16,145 nt of DNA, taken from the NCBI GenBank assembly GCA_015521385.1, contig WAOH01000207.1:1-16145 (forward strand), written 5' to 3'. A program made the translations under genes and the position numbers. This DNA is from Thermoproteota archaeon (lineage in GTDB: Archaea > Korarchaeota > Korarchaeia > Korarchaeales > Korarchaeaceae). The notes beneath the pieces were generated by a model that searched no databases, was not told where the DNA came from, and was given only the letters and a program-made list of their open reading frames with translations. This document shows, piece by piece, positions 1 to 6,301 of the stretch. Positions within the stretch are counted from its first letter, which is position 1. Each line of letters starts with the position of its first letter.

Positions 1-27
1 GCAGCGTCAGATGTGTATAAGAGACAG
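1..27 (+). other. Nextera/Tn5 sequencing adapter remnant
   Basis: Bases 9-27 are the 19-bp Tn5 mosaic end, AGATGTGTATAAGAGACAG, and bases 1-8 (GCAGCGTC) are the end of the Illumina Nextera read-1 tail that normally precedes it. This is library adapter left at a contig edge, not genomic sequence. It supplies an artificial in-frame stop and the last six residues (LSLIHI) of the minus-strand reading frame that enters it, and the familiar MYKRQ peptide on the plus strand. Genomic sequence begins at about base 28. Confidence 0.97.
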
Positions 28-711
28 TATCAGGGCCGTGTACGAGTTCAGCATCACTATGGGGTAGAACAGGAGGGTTTGAACCAGTATTACCGCTGGA
101 AGGCCCGTGATTTCTATCTTGAAGGGGAGGAGGTGGAGCATGTCGTAGAAGAGGACATTGAGGACGCCGTCTGCCACTATCATCTTCTTCAGGCCTATGG
201 CCCCCACGAAGGGCGTGGAGAGCAGGGGTATGAGCGAGACTATTCTGAGAACCTCGGAGCCCGGGAACCTGTACTTGGCGAATATGAAGGCCAGAGTGAA
301 GCCCAGAATCGTCGAGAATAGCGTCGTGAAGGTGGCAACCACGAGCGAGTTGGGTATGACACCCATGTCCCATCCCGTGAGCAGGATTATCGTCTCCTCC
401 CCGGCGGCGGTGTGGTACCTCACCACCTCGTAGAGGCTGCCCCTTATCCCCTCCAAGGAGATGAACGGAAACTGGTTCATCAGTTTTAGCCTGAGGGGGA
501 AGTAGAAAGGATCCGTGAGTATCGTCTGAAGCCAGTAGAGGGAGAAGCCACCTGATGATGAGTAGAAGGACCTCAAGACCACGAGTCCGAGCGGAACTAT
601 GAGGAATGCGGTGAAAGAGGCTAGGACGATGATCAGCTGTGACCAGGAGAAGGCGTCCATTTCCCACTTTACCTTCCTGAGCAGCTTGGATAGCCCCGCG
701 GCCTGACCCAT
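28..711 (-). CDS. ABC transporter permease, 3'-truncated at the contig edge
   Basis: Inner-membrane permease subunit of a binding-protein-dependent ABC importer, closest in style to the Fe3+/thiamine/spermidine permease group. The 228 genomic residues hold a basic cytoplasmic N-terminus, a first membrane helix at about 25-46, an extracytoplasmic stretch at about 50-117, then helices at about 119-145, 154-175 and 203-222. The segment from NSLVVATFTTL to AKYRFPG (121-151) is the typical start of the BPD transport domain. The EAA loop that contacts the ATPase would lie beyond the contig edge, so the gene is incomplete and its substrate cannot be told. The 65-70 residue segment between helices 1 and 2 is longer than in most of these permeases. 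The ATG at 711 lies about 35 nt from a TATA-like box, and an in-frame ATG at 660 is an alternative start. ATPase and binding protein are not in the window. Confidence 0.8.
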
Positions 712-740
712 GACTGCACCATGTCAGGTTGGTGAGGATC

Positions 741-750
741 GTTATAAATG
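741..750 (-). promoter_or_regulatory. TATA-like box for the ABC permease gene
   Basis: The minus strand reads CATTTATAAC, centred about 35 nt upstream of the ATG at 711. It sits in the 49 bp gap after the EamA transporter gene, so the permease can be transcribed on its own. Assuming usual archaeal spacing, the leader would be about 8 nt. Confidence 0.5.
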
Positions 751-760
751 CTGTTGGGGA

Positions 761-1603
761 TTAGCTGGCCAGAGGTATCGATACGAGGATCAGAAGCGCC
801 CCGATGAGCTGGAGGGGGGATAGAAATTCTCCAAGCAGGAGCCAAGCGAACGCATAGGCGAATACTGGCTCCGCCATGAGGCCCAGAGCGGCTGACTCGG
901 GTGAGATCCTCTCTTGAGCCCAGGCCTGTAGGTAAAACGCGATCACCGTGGCCAGGATCCCGGAGTAGAGAACTGCCACGATGACTACCGGATCCAGGGG
1001 CAGGTCGTATTCCCCCAGCACGGGGGCGAATGCCGAAGCAAGCAGGAGTGTTACGAGGAACTCGTTGAACGCCACGTCGTCGGGGGGAAGCACCTTTGAT
1101 GCCTTGTCTACGACCACTATCTGGAGGGCCCATGCCACCGCGCACCCGAGTGTCAGGAGATCGCCGGTGGTCAGCGGGATCCCGTGGATGACGCCCGTCA
1201 GGAGCGCCAGCCCCAAGACGCCCAAGAATATGGCGAGAACGGCCCTGGCCCTCGGTCTCCTGTGAAAGAGTATCAATTCAAACAGGGGAACGAGAGGGGC
1301 GTTCAATCCCGTGATGAAGGCCGATTTCGTGGCGGAAATTCCGGTCAGGCCCTCCATCTGGAGGGCAAATCCCAGAAAGACCATTATACCGGCCAGCATT
1401 CCCATTCGGGTTATTTTCGGTCTCCTTCCCCTGAGGTAGTAGATGGGAAGCAGGATCATTAGCGCCAGAGCGAACCTGGTGAGGAGGAAGGGCATGGGAT
1501 CCGCAGAGTAGAAAGCGGACTTCATGGCGGTGAAGGTCCCTCCCCACAGGGCAGCCACCGTCAGTATGGCGACGATGCCAGCAGCGTTACCTCGGACTCG
1601 CAT
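761..1603 (-). CDS. EamA/DMT-family transporter
   Basis: Drug/metabolite-transporter superfamily membrane protein of 280 residues, the usual full length for a protein with two EamA repeats and ten helices. The first repeat begins with AALWGGTFTAMKSAF (about 18-32) and the second with the segment around CAVAWALQIVVVDKAS (about 154-169). Both show the glycine- and alanine-rich helix packing of the family, and the RISPESAALGLMAEPVFA stretch (about 232-249) is a typical late-repeat signature. It is probably an exporter or exchanger of a small metabolite, but family membership does not give the substrate. The ATG at 1603 lies about 28 nt from a TATA-like box, so the mRNA is probably leaderless. 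The ABC permease gene follows on the same strand after 49 bp with its own TATA-like box. Confidence 0.87.
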   Translation of the reverse strand: MRVRGNAAGIVAILTVAALWGGTFTAMKSAFYSADPMPFLLTRFALALMILLPIYYLRGRRPKITRMGMLAGIMVFLGFALQMEGLTGISATKSAFITGLNAPLVPLFELILFHRRPRARAVLAIFLGVLGLALLTGVIHGIPLTTGDLLTLGCAVAWALQIVVVDKASKVLPPDDVAFNEFLVTLLLASAFAPVLGEYDLPLDPVVIVAVLYSGILATVIAFYLQAWAQERISPESAALGLMAEPVFAYAFAWLLLGEFLSPLQLIGALLILVSIPLAS

Positions 1604-1626
1604 GCCCCTCGGGGAGTTCCCCTGAA

Positions 1627-1635
1627 CTATAAAAG
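1627..1635 (-). promoter_or_regulatory. TATA-like box for the EamA transporter gene
   Basis: The minus strand reads CTTTTATAG, centred about 28 nt upstream of the ATG at 1603. This predicts a transcript starting at or within a few bases of the start codon. The rest of the 112 bp gap 1604-1715 shows nothing else I recognise. Confidence 0.6.
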
Positions 1636-1715
1636 TCGTTTACTTGTAGCCGGTGATCGCGGCATCCATCGAACCTGTGAGGGCAGCATGACAGAGGGAA
1701 GTCTCGATTGGGAAT

Positions 1716-2363
1716 TCACCCGTCGGCAGAGGTTATGCCAAGGAGCCTCTTTGCCACCTCCACACCCTCTATTGCGTTCTTACCCCATCCATCGGCTCCG
1801 ATCCGCTCGGCGAACTCTTTGGAAGTGGAAAGGCCTCCTATCAGTACCTTTACCCTGTCTCTGAGCCCCTCCTCCTCCAATCTCTCTATGACCACCTTCA
1901 TGTAGTTCCTCGTCGTAGTGAGGAGAGCGCTCATCGCCACTATATCAGCGTCGTTATCTCTGGCGGCCTGGACGAACCTGTCGGCGTCCACATCCACCCC
2001 CAGATCTATCACCTTGAAACCAGAGGCCCTCAACATCGTCGCGACCAGGCTCTTGCCTATGTCGTGGACATCCCCCTTCACGGTCCCTATCACAACCGTC
2101 CCCAGCGTTGCCTCCGTACTCGAGTCCTCAATACCCATCTCCTTGAGCGCCCTCTTGAATATTTCCGCCGCCACCAGCATTTCCGCTATGAAGTACTCAC
2201 CCTCCTCGTATAGCTTCCCTATCTCCTCCATGGCCTCGCTCATGGGACCGAGTATTATGTCCCAAGGGTCTTCACCCCCAGCTAAGAGTCCCCTCAGCGC
2301 CTCGAAGAACGCGTCCTCGTCCAAGTCAATCAGGGATTCCTTCAGCTTCTCCCTCAGGTCCAT
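1716..2363 (-). CDS. Corrinoid (B12-binding) methyltransferase protein, MtaC/MtbC-like
   Basis: Carries a cobamide that accepts and passes on methyl groups between a substrate-specific methyltransferase and a second methyltransferase. Residues 1-85 form the helical cap domain (EEIGKLYEEGEYFIAEML, about 46-63). Residues 88-210 are the Rossmann-like B12 domain with the D-x-H-x-x-G motif (D98, H100, G103), SALLTTT at 145-151 and GGLSTSKEF at 176-184. H100 should be the lower axial cobalt ligand. At 215 residues it is full length for a stand-alone corrinoid protein. No methyltransferase partner or activase is in the window, so the methyl donor is unknown. Its start lies 38 nt inside the upstream gene's reading frame. 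The cap domain needs this start, and a TATA-like box 28 nt upstream supports separate leaderless expression. Confidence 0.92.
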   Translation of the reverse strand: MDLREKLKESLIDLDEDAFFEALRGLLAGGEDPWDIILGPMSEAMEEIGKLYEEGEYFIAEMLVAAEIFKRALKEMGIEDSSTEATLGTVVIGTVKGDVHDIGKSLVATMLRASGFKVIDLGVDVDADRFVQAARDNDADIVAMSALLTTTRNYMKVVIERLEEEGLRDRVKVLIGGLSTSKEFAERIGADGWGKNAIEGVEVAKRLLGITSADG

Positions 2364-3480
2364 CTCGTGAACCGGACTCGTTGGCCCTATAAAGCCTTAT
2401 CTTTCGCCTTTTCATCATGGCCCTCCTGCTGGTAACCATCCCGGCTTCGACCAGCTTGGTGAGGGCCTTGTAGACACCCTGAAGCGAGACGTCTTCGATC
2501 CTCCTCCAGATCTGATAAGCGGTCATCTCTCCTTCTTCCCTGAGGACATCCAGTATCCTCCCCTGGAGCTCGGTCAGGGGTCTGCCCTCCGCTCCATGCT
2601 CCCACTTCCTGAGGCCCGTCCCGGTGAGCACAGCTATTACCCCGCCTCCCAGCTCCTTGGCCAGGGAGTAGGCCTTGGCAGCCACCGGTTTTATGTAAAC
2701 TCCCTTCTTTGCCAGCTGAACAAGGGACTTGAGCGCGTCGGTGGCGTCGACTTCCATCAACCTGGCGCCTCTATCCTCCAATATCTCTAGGAGACCCGTC
2801 TTGACCGTTCCATGGTACGCCAAGTATATCGGCGGAACCCTAGACAGGCCCAGCTCCTCCAGCTCTAGAAACCCCTTCCACACGCCGTACGCCAGCACTC
2901 CCGATTCGGCTGGGATGACGAGACCGTCAGCTCGTCCTCTGGACTCGAATACCTCGAAGGCTATCGTTTTGAATCCCTCTATCATGAAGGGGCTCTCATA
3001 GGCCCTTCCCCCGCCCCCGTCGAAGGATATCTCCACATCTAAGTTAGAGAGGTACAGCAGCTCTGTGAGCTCCACGCTGCTGGGATCCACGCGCACCTTT
3101 ACCCTTACACCCGATTTCAGCAGGTACGTGGAGATGGAAACCGTTACGTCCTGGGAGAAGTCGAGTTCGAGTTCCTCAGGTAGATCGGAGCAGCTCACTA
3201 GGACCGAGGACCCTCTGTCGACGTAGGAACCCGTCGGGTTCTTGGTCTCGTCCTTGACCACTATCCCCTCGATCCTCCTTAGGGGGGTGAGCCCCTCGCC
3301 CAAGCTCACTCTCCTCTTGGGAGGGGGAAGCAGGGACCCGTACCTCCATATCGAGGGCTCTTCCTCGTCTAAGGACCACTCCTTGTGTTCCAGCACCACC
3401 TCCATGGGGTAGCCGCATTCGGGGCACCTAGCGGTGAAGCTGGATGAGGTGTACCCGCACTTGATGCACCTGTATCTCAT
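2326..3480 (-). CDS. Degenerate threonine-synthase-like protein fused to a winged helix; probable regulator
   Basis: 384-residue protein. Residues 1-25 are a zinc ribbon (C5, C8, C19, C22) as in archaeal threonine synthases. Residues 58-295 follow the fold-type II PLP-enzyme order: GEGLTPL at 61-67, KDETKNPTGS at 76-85, EGFKTIAFEVFE at 168-179, WKGFLELEELGL at 201-212. The lysine that should form the Schiff base (GSFKDRG in active enzymes) is valine (V87 in GSYVDRG). The STGN loop has no counterpart (DVTVSIST, 111-118), and the phosphate-binding Gly/Asn loop reads PAESGVLA (190-197). Residues 303-366 form a winged helix-turn-helix ending in a very basic wing (RRAMMKRRKIRLYR). I infer loss of catalysis and a role as a ligand-responsive transcription factor. 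The ATG at 3480 has GGAGGGG just upstream, and the DUF1805 gene ends 7 nt before it. Confidence 0.85.
   Translation of the reverse strand: MRYRCIKCGYTSSSFTARCPECGYPMEVVLEHKEWSLDEEEPSIWRYGSLLPPPKRRVSLGEGLTPLRRIEGIVVKDETKNPTGSYVDRGSSVLVSCSDLPEELELDFSQDVTVSISTYLLKSGVRVKVRVDPSSVELTELLYLSNLDVEISFDGGGGRAYESPFMIEGFKTIAFEVFESRGRADGLVIPAESGVLAYGVWKGFLELEELGLSRVPPIYLAYHGTVKTGLLEILEDRGARLMEVDATDALKSLVQLAKKGVYIKPVAAKAYSLAKELGGGVIAVLTGTGLRKWEHGAEGRPLTELQGRILDVLREEGEMTAYQIWRRIEDVSLQGVYKALTKLVEAGMVTSRRAMMKRRKIRLYRANESGSRDGPEGEAEGIPD
2387..2394 (-). promoter_or_regulatory. TATA-like box for the corrinoid gene, inside the upstream coding region
   Basis: The minus strand reads CTTTATAG, centred about 28 nt upstream of the corrinoid ATG at 2363. 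It lies within the codons for IRLYRA of the threonine-synthase-like gene. The spacing predicts a leaderless corrinoid transcript independent of the upstream gene. Confidence 0.55.
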
Positions 3481-3487
3481 ACCCCTC

Positions 3488-3778
3488 CTACTCCATCTCC
3501 ATCCTCCTCAGGGAATCCGACACCCTATCACCTATCTTGGCCCCCATCTCAAGTGCCTTCGACGTCGCTCCCTTGACCGGAGCCTCTAAAAGATCCTCAA
3601 CGCTTTTGACCCCGCTGGACATGATTGCGGCCACTCCTGCCCTCTCGGCAGCATCCACATTCAGAAATCCGCACATGGCGAAGCTCCTTCGCCCCCTGAC
3701 CAGAATCAGAGGTGGTGAATCGGGGAGATCTATCTCCATCCCTATGAGCGTGATCCCATCCAAGGAGACCTCCTTCAA
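3488..3778 (-). CDS. DUF1805 (YunC-like) small protein
   Basis: Small protein of up to 96 residues matching the DUF1805/YunC family, whose biochemical role is unknown. Typical features are the SFAMCGFLNVDAAERAG block (about 32-48), the GVKSVEDLLEAPVKGATSKA block (about 56-75) and a C-terminal helix. The start is uncertain. The longest reading frame begins with TTG at 3778, but a strong Shine-Dalgarno match AAGGAGGT precedes a second in-frame TTG at 3763 by four bases, which would give a 91-residue protein. It lies 7 nt upstream of the threonine-synthase-like gene and is probably co-transcribed with it. Confidence 0.85.
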   Translation of the reverse strand: MKEVSLDGITLIGMEIDLPDSPPLILVRGRRSFAMCGFLNVDAAERAGVAAIMSSGVKSVEDLLEAPVKGATSKALEMGAKIGDRVSDSLRRMEME

Positions 3779-3817
3779 TCTCAGCAGTCTCTATCACCGA
3801 CTAGAGGGGAAAGTGAA

Positions 3818-3838
3818 CGTTATAACCCTTAAAAAGGG
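3818..3838 (-). promoter_or_regulatory. Promoter region for the DUF1805 gene, with a small palindrome
   Basis: The minus strand carries TTATAACG (3818-3825) and, just upstream, TTTTTAAGG (3828-3836). Either could be the TATA box, predicting a start near 3795 or 3805. Bases 3826-3838 read CCCTTAAAAAGGG, a near-perfect palindrome located 13 nt after the stop of the acyl-CoA dehydrogenase gene. It could be an operator, or the T-run could help end the upstream transcript. Confidence 0.45.
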
Positions 3839-3850
3839 TGGGAAGGTGGC

Positions 3851-5053
3851 TCACTTCTTGTAGGGTAGGTGCTCCTTCCCGAAGAGGAACCTCCCCACTA
3901 TCAGCCTCATTATGTTCTGCCCGCCTTCAGCCCCGACGTAGTAGCTCATCACGCCCCTCAAAGCCATCTCGAGCGGCGTGTCCTTCGTGTATCCGTAAGC
4001 GCCGGTCGCCTTCATGAACTCCTTTATGGCATCCACTGAGAGCTCCGGAGCCAGAAGCTTGGCCATCGCAGCCCACATACCGGCTTCCTTCAGCGTCACG
4101 TTGCCCTGATCGAACTGGTCTATCATCCACGCTGCCTTGTATATGACCAGCCTGGTGGCCTCGAGCTTCGAGTAGTAATCGACCAGCGGGAACTGGATGC
4201 CCTCGAAGGACGCTAGGGACCTGTTGAACACCACCCTGTTCTTCACGTACTCCTTCGTGTAGTCGAACATGCCCATCGCCGAGCCGGTGCATCCGGCCGC
4301 CACGAAGACCCTGGCCCTGTTGAATCCCTCCATAGCTATGCTGAACCCCTCGTTGACCTCCCCTATTACGTAATCCTCCGGTATCTTGACGTTGTTCAGC
4401 CTCATCCATCCTGTGCTGATTCCGCACCTGCCCATGTCCTCAAACAAGCCCGTCTCTATTCCCGGGAGATTGATCGGGAGCCAGACGATGCTCATCCCTC
4501 TCGAACCGGCCTCGGGCTTCGTCTTCACGAGGGTGACGTAGCCGCCGTCCAGCTCCTTCGCCTCGACTATCCCGCTTATGAAAGTCTTCTCCCCGTTCAG
4601 GACCCAGTAACCGTCCTCCTTCTTCGCCAAGGTTTTGAAGCCGGCGACATCGCTGCCGCTCTGCGGCTCGGTGGAGTTTATGCCGACGAATCCCTCTCCC
4701 CTCGCGGCTCTGCTCAGGACCTCCTTCGCCAGCTCGGGCTTCGCGTACCTCTCGACTATCTTGCCCCAAGAAGCCTCGACCAGATGGAACACGGCCGTGG
4801 CCACGCTGGGATCGGCCCGGGCCAGCTCCTCGGTGGCTATGGTTCCCATGACCCAGCTGGCCCCCTGACCCCCGTACTCGGGCTTGACCGTGAGAAGTAG
4901 GATGCCGTTCTCGGCTAAGGCCTTTATCACCTCGTCGGGGATCCTACACTTCGTATCTATTTCCCTAGCCCTAGGGGCCAGGACTTCCGAGAGAAGCTCC
5001 CTGAGGGTCTCCCTAAATACCTCCTCTTCCTCGGTGAAACCGAAATCGACCAA
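3851..5053 (-). CDS. Acyl-CoA dehydrogenase
   Basis: FAD enzyme that introduces a 2,3-double bond into an acyl-CoA and passes electrons to an electron-transfer flavoprotein. At 400 residues it is the normal family length. The N-terminal helical domain (1-120) is followed by the FAD/substrate beta domain with TEPQSGSDVAGFK (128-140) and WVLNGEKTFISG (150-161). The C-terminal helical domain has RVVFNRSLASFEGIQF (273-288) and AEGGQNIMRLIVGR (375-388), where E376 fills the place of the catalytic base in short- and medium-chain enzymes. The start is TTG at 5053, since no in-frame ATG lies at the expected N-terminus, and a TATA-like box lies about 39 nt upstream. Its neighbour is fixX, and FixABC is encoded divergently, so EtfAB is a likely electron acceptor. 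Chain-length preference cannot be told. Confidence 0.93.
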   Translation of the reverse strand: MVDFGFTEEEEVFRETLRELLSEVLAPRAREIDTKCRIPDEVIKALAENGILLLTVKPEYGGQGASWVMGTIATEELARADPSVATAVFHLVEASWGKIVERYAKPELAKEVLSRAARGEGFVGINSTEPQSGSDVAGFKTLAKKEDGYWVLNGEKTFISGIVEAKELDGGYVTLVKTKPEAGSRGMSIVWLPINLPGIETGLFEDMGRCGISTGWMRLNNVKIPEDYVIGEVNEGFSIAMEGFNRARVFVAAGCTGSAMGMFDYTKEYVKNRVVFNRSLASFEGIQFPLVDYYSKLEATRLVIYKAAWMIDQFDQGNVTLKEAGMWAAMAKLLAPELSVDAIKEFMKATGAYGYTKDTPLEMALRGVMSYYVGAEGGQNIMRLIVGRFLFGKEHLPYKK

Positions 5054-5087
5054 AGGGTTACACCCTAGCGTAGCGAGTGCCGGAAGC

Positions 5088-5096
5088 TTAAAAATT
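5088..5096 (-). promoter_or_regulatory. TATA-like box for the acyl-CoA dehydrogenase gene
   Basis: The minus strand reads AATTTTTAA, centred about 39 nt upstream of the TTG at 5053, predicting a leader of roughly 10 nt. It lies in the 83 bp gap after fixX, so the dehydrogenase may have its own promoter or also be read through from fixX. Confidence 0.45.
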
Positions 5097-5136
5097 ATGA
5101 CAGCATTCGCACGTGAAATATCCTTCTGTTATTATG

Positions 5137-5433
5137 CTATCCGAATCTATAGACTACCCCCATTCCCCCGCTGGGGTAGCTCCAGTGAACATTATCGTGG
5201 GGGCATATCAGGAGGCATGTACCGCACTCGAGGCACCCTTCGTAATTGTACAGCATCTCTCCCGTCTCCTCGTTCCACTGGTACAATTTAGCCGGGCACG
5301 CTACCTGACACGGCTTTTCCGAGCATTCCCTGCAGACGCTCTGATCCTTTATCCATATGTGGGGCTTTTCGTCCACTTCGAAGTGAGTGGTGGCCAATTT
5401 GTCCTCTATGGACAGTCCGAAGAGCTTGGACAT
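5137..5433 (-). CDS. fixX: FixX/EtfX ferredoxin-like protein
   Basis: 98-residue iron-sulfur subunit of the FixABCX (EtfABCX) complex. It passes electrons between the FAD of FixC and downstream carriers. Two cysteine sets are visible: C34, C37, C42, C46 in CRECSEKPCQVACP, and C67, C70, C73, C77 in CLECGTCLLICP, enough for two [4Fe-4S] clusters. The N-terminal KLFGLSIEDKLATTHFEVD and C-terminal SYPSGGMGVVYRFG stretches are typical of FixX rather than of a free ferredoxin. The ATG at 5433 lies about 29 nt from a TATA-like box, so the transcript is probably leaderless. The gene is split from fixABC and transcribed away from them, an arrangement that needs coordinated control of the two promoters. 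Confidence 0.92.
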   Translation of the reverse strand: MSKLFGLSIEDKLATTHFEVDEKPHIWIKDQSVCRECSEKPCQVACPAKLYQWNEETGEMLYNYEGCLECGTCLLICPHDNVHWSYPSGGMGVVYRFG

Positions 5434-5457
5434 TGACCCACACCACTGCGCGCCCCC

Positions 5458-5466
5458 GCGTTTAAC
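5458..5466 (-). promoter_or_regulatory. TATA-like box for fixX
   Basis: The minus strand reads AGTTAAACG, centred about 29 nt upstream of the fixX ATG at 5433. It shares the 80 bp divergent region 5434-5513 with the etfB promoter. Confidence 0.5.
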
Positions 5467-5473
5467 TAATCAA

Positions 5474-5487
5474 CTTTTTGATATTTC
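5474..5487 (+). promoter_or_regulatory. TATA-like region for the etfB-led operon
   Basis: The plus strand reads CTTTTTGATATTTC. Its centre is about 33 nt upstream of the etfB ATG at 5514, predicting a leader of a few bases. It lies about 8 bp from the opposing fixX box, so a protein bound between them could affect both directions. Confidence 0.45.
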
Positions 5488-5513
5488 GGTCCCGGGCCAG
5501 CGCGGTGGCGATT

Positions 5514-6287
5514 ATGGATATAGCCGTCCTCGTCAAGCAGTCCCTTGACGTTCAGGAACTCAGGGTGGATCAGGACACCGGAAAGATATACATAGAAGAT
5601 GCCCCGACGAAGGCCGGGGATATAGAGCTCAATGCCACGGAGGAGGCCGTCAGGCTGAAGGAGAAGCTAGGTGATAAGGCCATCGCCGTGATGCTGTCCA
5701 CTTGGGGGGCCTCCGGTAAGAGGCAGAAGGAGGCGAGGGAGGCCCTCACTAGGGTACTGGCCATGGGGCTCGATGGCGCGGTGCTGATCATGGGAGAGGG
5801 CGCTGAAAAGGGCGACACCTACGTGATAGCCAGGGCCCTGGCTGAGGAGATAAGGGGCAAGTTCGAGCTGGTCTTGGCGGCCGAGGGCAGCGAGGACAAC
5901 TTCTCGGGTCTGCTCCCGGCTAGACTGGCTGCTGAGCTTGGTTGGCCTTACGTGGCCTACGCGACTGCCATTGAGGTCGAGGGCGATCACGTGAAGGTGA
6001 CCCGGAGCCTGGAGGATTTCGAGGAGGTGGTGAGGGTCAAACTCCCAGCCGTGATAAGCGTCACTCAAGAGATAAACAAGCCTAGGGTGCCCAAGCTGGT
6101 CGAGATAGTCAAGGCGAAGAAGAAGCCCCTGGACCAGAAGGATTTCTCCCCTCCCGATGAGCCGAAACTTGCGATAAAGACGTTGAAGGTTCCGAAGGTT
6201 GAGAGGAAGCAGATAGTGATAGAGGGGGACGTGGAGGAGGTGGCGGAGAAGCTAGTTCAGGCCCTGAGGGAGGAGGGCGTCCTGTGA
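5514..6287 (+). CDS. etfB: Electron transfer flavoprotein beta subunit (FixA/EtfB)
   Basis: Beta subunit of the electron-transfer flavoprotein module of FixABCX. With EtfA it binds flavin and, in bifurcating complexes of this type, takes electrons from NADH. The 257-residue protein opens with MDIAVLVKQS. It has the Rossmann-like core with ALTRVLAMGLDGAVLIM (about 77-93) and ARLAAELGWPY (136-146). The beta-subunit signature from VKLPAV to VKAKKKPL (175-206, with the NKPRVPKL core) is intact. I chose ATG 5514 because it matches the family N-terminus; an in-frame TTG at 5478 would add 12 residues overlapping the promoter. The stop overlaps a GTG of the next frame, but etfA more likely starts at 6302. 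NADH use, and therefore bifurcation, is inferred from the FixC and FixX partners. Confidence 0.93.
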   Translation: MDIAVLVKQSLDVQELRVDQDTGKIYIEDAPTKAGDIELNATEEAVRLKEKLGDKAIAVMLSTWGASGKRQKEAREALTRVLAMGLDGAVLIMGEGAEKGDTYVIARALAEEIRGKFELVLAAEGSEDNFSGLLPARLAAELGWPYVAYATAIEVEGDHVKVTRSLEDFEEVVRVKLPAVISVTQEINKPRVPKLVEIVKAKKKPLDQKDFSPPDEPKLAIKTLKVPKVERKQIVIEGDVEEVAEKLVQALREEGVL

Positions 6288-6301
6288 GGGGGGTGAGCGA
6301 G

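Noticed and set aside
13..321. Plus-strand frame beginning MYKRQ
   Set aside because: The first residues are translated adapter, and the rest is antisense of the ABC permease.
669..1145. 158-codon minus-strand open frame overlapping the EamA gene in another frame
   Set aside because: Arg/Gly/Pro-rich shadow of a GC-rich membrane-protein gene, with no recognisable motif.
1716..2363. Methylmalonyl-CoA mutase small subunit as an alternative for the B12 protein
   Set aside because: The N-terminal helical cap (EEIGKLYEEGEYFIAEML) belongs to methyltransferase-type corrinoid proteins and is absent from mutase B12 domains.
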